From assembly GCA_904502025.1 (NCBI GenBank), contig CAJGDJ010000044.1, forward strand, positions 1 to 13,930: a stretch of DNA of 13,930 nt, read 5' to 3'. Below are positions 13,786-13,930 of this stretch, piece after piece; the first letter of the stretch is position 1; every line of letters begins with the position of its first letter. Origin of the DNA: an uncultured Muribaculaceae bacterium (GTDB taxonomy: Bacteria; Bacteroidota; Bacteroidia; Bacteroidales; Muribaculaceae). Below the pieces are notes generated by a model. It saw only the letters and a list, made by a program, of their open reading frames with translations. It ran no database searches and had not been told where the DNA came from. Position numbers and translations under genes: made by a program.

Positions 13786-13930
13786 TTATAGCAGTTTCTT
13801 TAATTCTTCAATATCGGGTAGCGCATTGCGCAATCGCTCAGGCATATCTTTTGTTGCCCTATAAGTTGCAACACCCATAGGCTTGTCATAGTCTCGAATA
13901 GCAAACTCAACGAACGACTGATTCATATCA
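13786..13930 (-). CDS. 3' end of a DUF1016/YhcG-family PDDEXK nuclease gene
   Basis: Read on the - strand, the frame enters from the right edge and ends with TAA at 13786-13788. The last 47 residues are visible and include FVEFAIRDYDKPMGVATY and end LPDIEELKKLL. This 'FVEYAL...KPIGV..Y......LP..EEL' ending is the conserved C-terminus of the DUF1016 (YhcG) family of PDDEXK-type nucleases, which are often found in defence or mobile regions beside type I restriction genes. The catalytic core lies outside the window, so activity cannot be judged. Strand and position put it upstream of hydE, but a strong terminator separates the two. Confidence 0.7.
   Translation of the reverse strand, partial: DMNQSFVEFAIRDYDKPMGVATYRATKDMPERLRNALPDIEELKKLL

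Overview
The window looks like a chromosomal segment of an anaerobic, gut-type member of the Bacteroidales. The evidence is the set of gene families (ferredoxin-dependent indolepyruvate oxidoreductase, [FeFe]-hydrogenase maturase HydE), the lack of obvious Shine-Dalgarno sequences, and several matches to the Bacteroidetes promoter consensus TAnnTTTG in front of transcription units. Genus cannot be fixed from sequence reading; a Muribaculaceae-like or Bacteroides-like organism is my best guess. I see no tRNA, rRNA, CRISPR array, insertion sequence or integrase.

Layout. (1) 1-3712: an AT-rich, tightly coupled + strand operon of envelope proteins. It holds the 3' end of an unknown gene, a secreted or lipid-anchored protein with a transglutaminase-like C-terminal domain, a membrane-bound CHASE2 sensor without an output domain, and a secreted protein that joins a FecR-like domain to what looks like the N-terminal part of a CHAT domain. 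The reading frames overlap by 1 and 4 bases, and a strong hairpin terminator closes the unit. This is the least ordinary part of the window. (2) 3736-5238: a type-I-like glutamine synthetase on the - strand, convergent with the first operon. (3) 5239-6235: a divergent promoter region, then a secreted PAP2-family phosphatase on the + strand. (4) 6348-12499: a six-gene + strand operon with a consensus promoter and a strong intrinsic terminator. It encodes an omega-amidase-type nitrilase, IorA, IorB, a PLP aminotransferase, phenylacetate-CoA ligase and a tandem-ACT protein. (5) 12485-13534: hydE on the - strand, whose last codons lie inside the terminator of operon 4, preceded by a leader of roughly 180 nt with a possible 23-residue ORF. 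(6) 13786-13930: the 3' end of a DUF1016/YhcG-type PDDEXK nuclease gene on the - strand, followed by its own terminator.

How the genes work together. Operon 4 reads as an arylacetate / aromatic 2-oxoacid module. PaaK makes aryl-acetyl-CoA from arylacetates, IorAB interconverts aryl-acetyl-CoA plus CO2 with arylpyruvate using ferredoxin, the aminotransferase interconverts arylpyruvate with the aromatic amino acid, and the ACT protein is a plausible amino-acid sensor. The omega-amidase would fit if the aminotransferase uses glutamine as amino donor, since it would remove the resulting 2-oxoglutaramate. The sequence does not settle whether flux runs toward aromatic amino acid synthesis (reductive carboxylation) or toward arylacetate formation. 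Ferredoxin turnover links loosely to [FeFe]-hydrogenase, whose maturation needs HydE. IorA here lacks the usual C-terminal 2[4Fe-4S] domain, so electrons must pass to an external carrier by another route.
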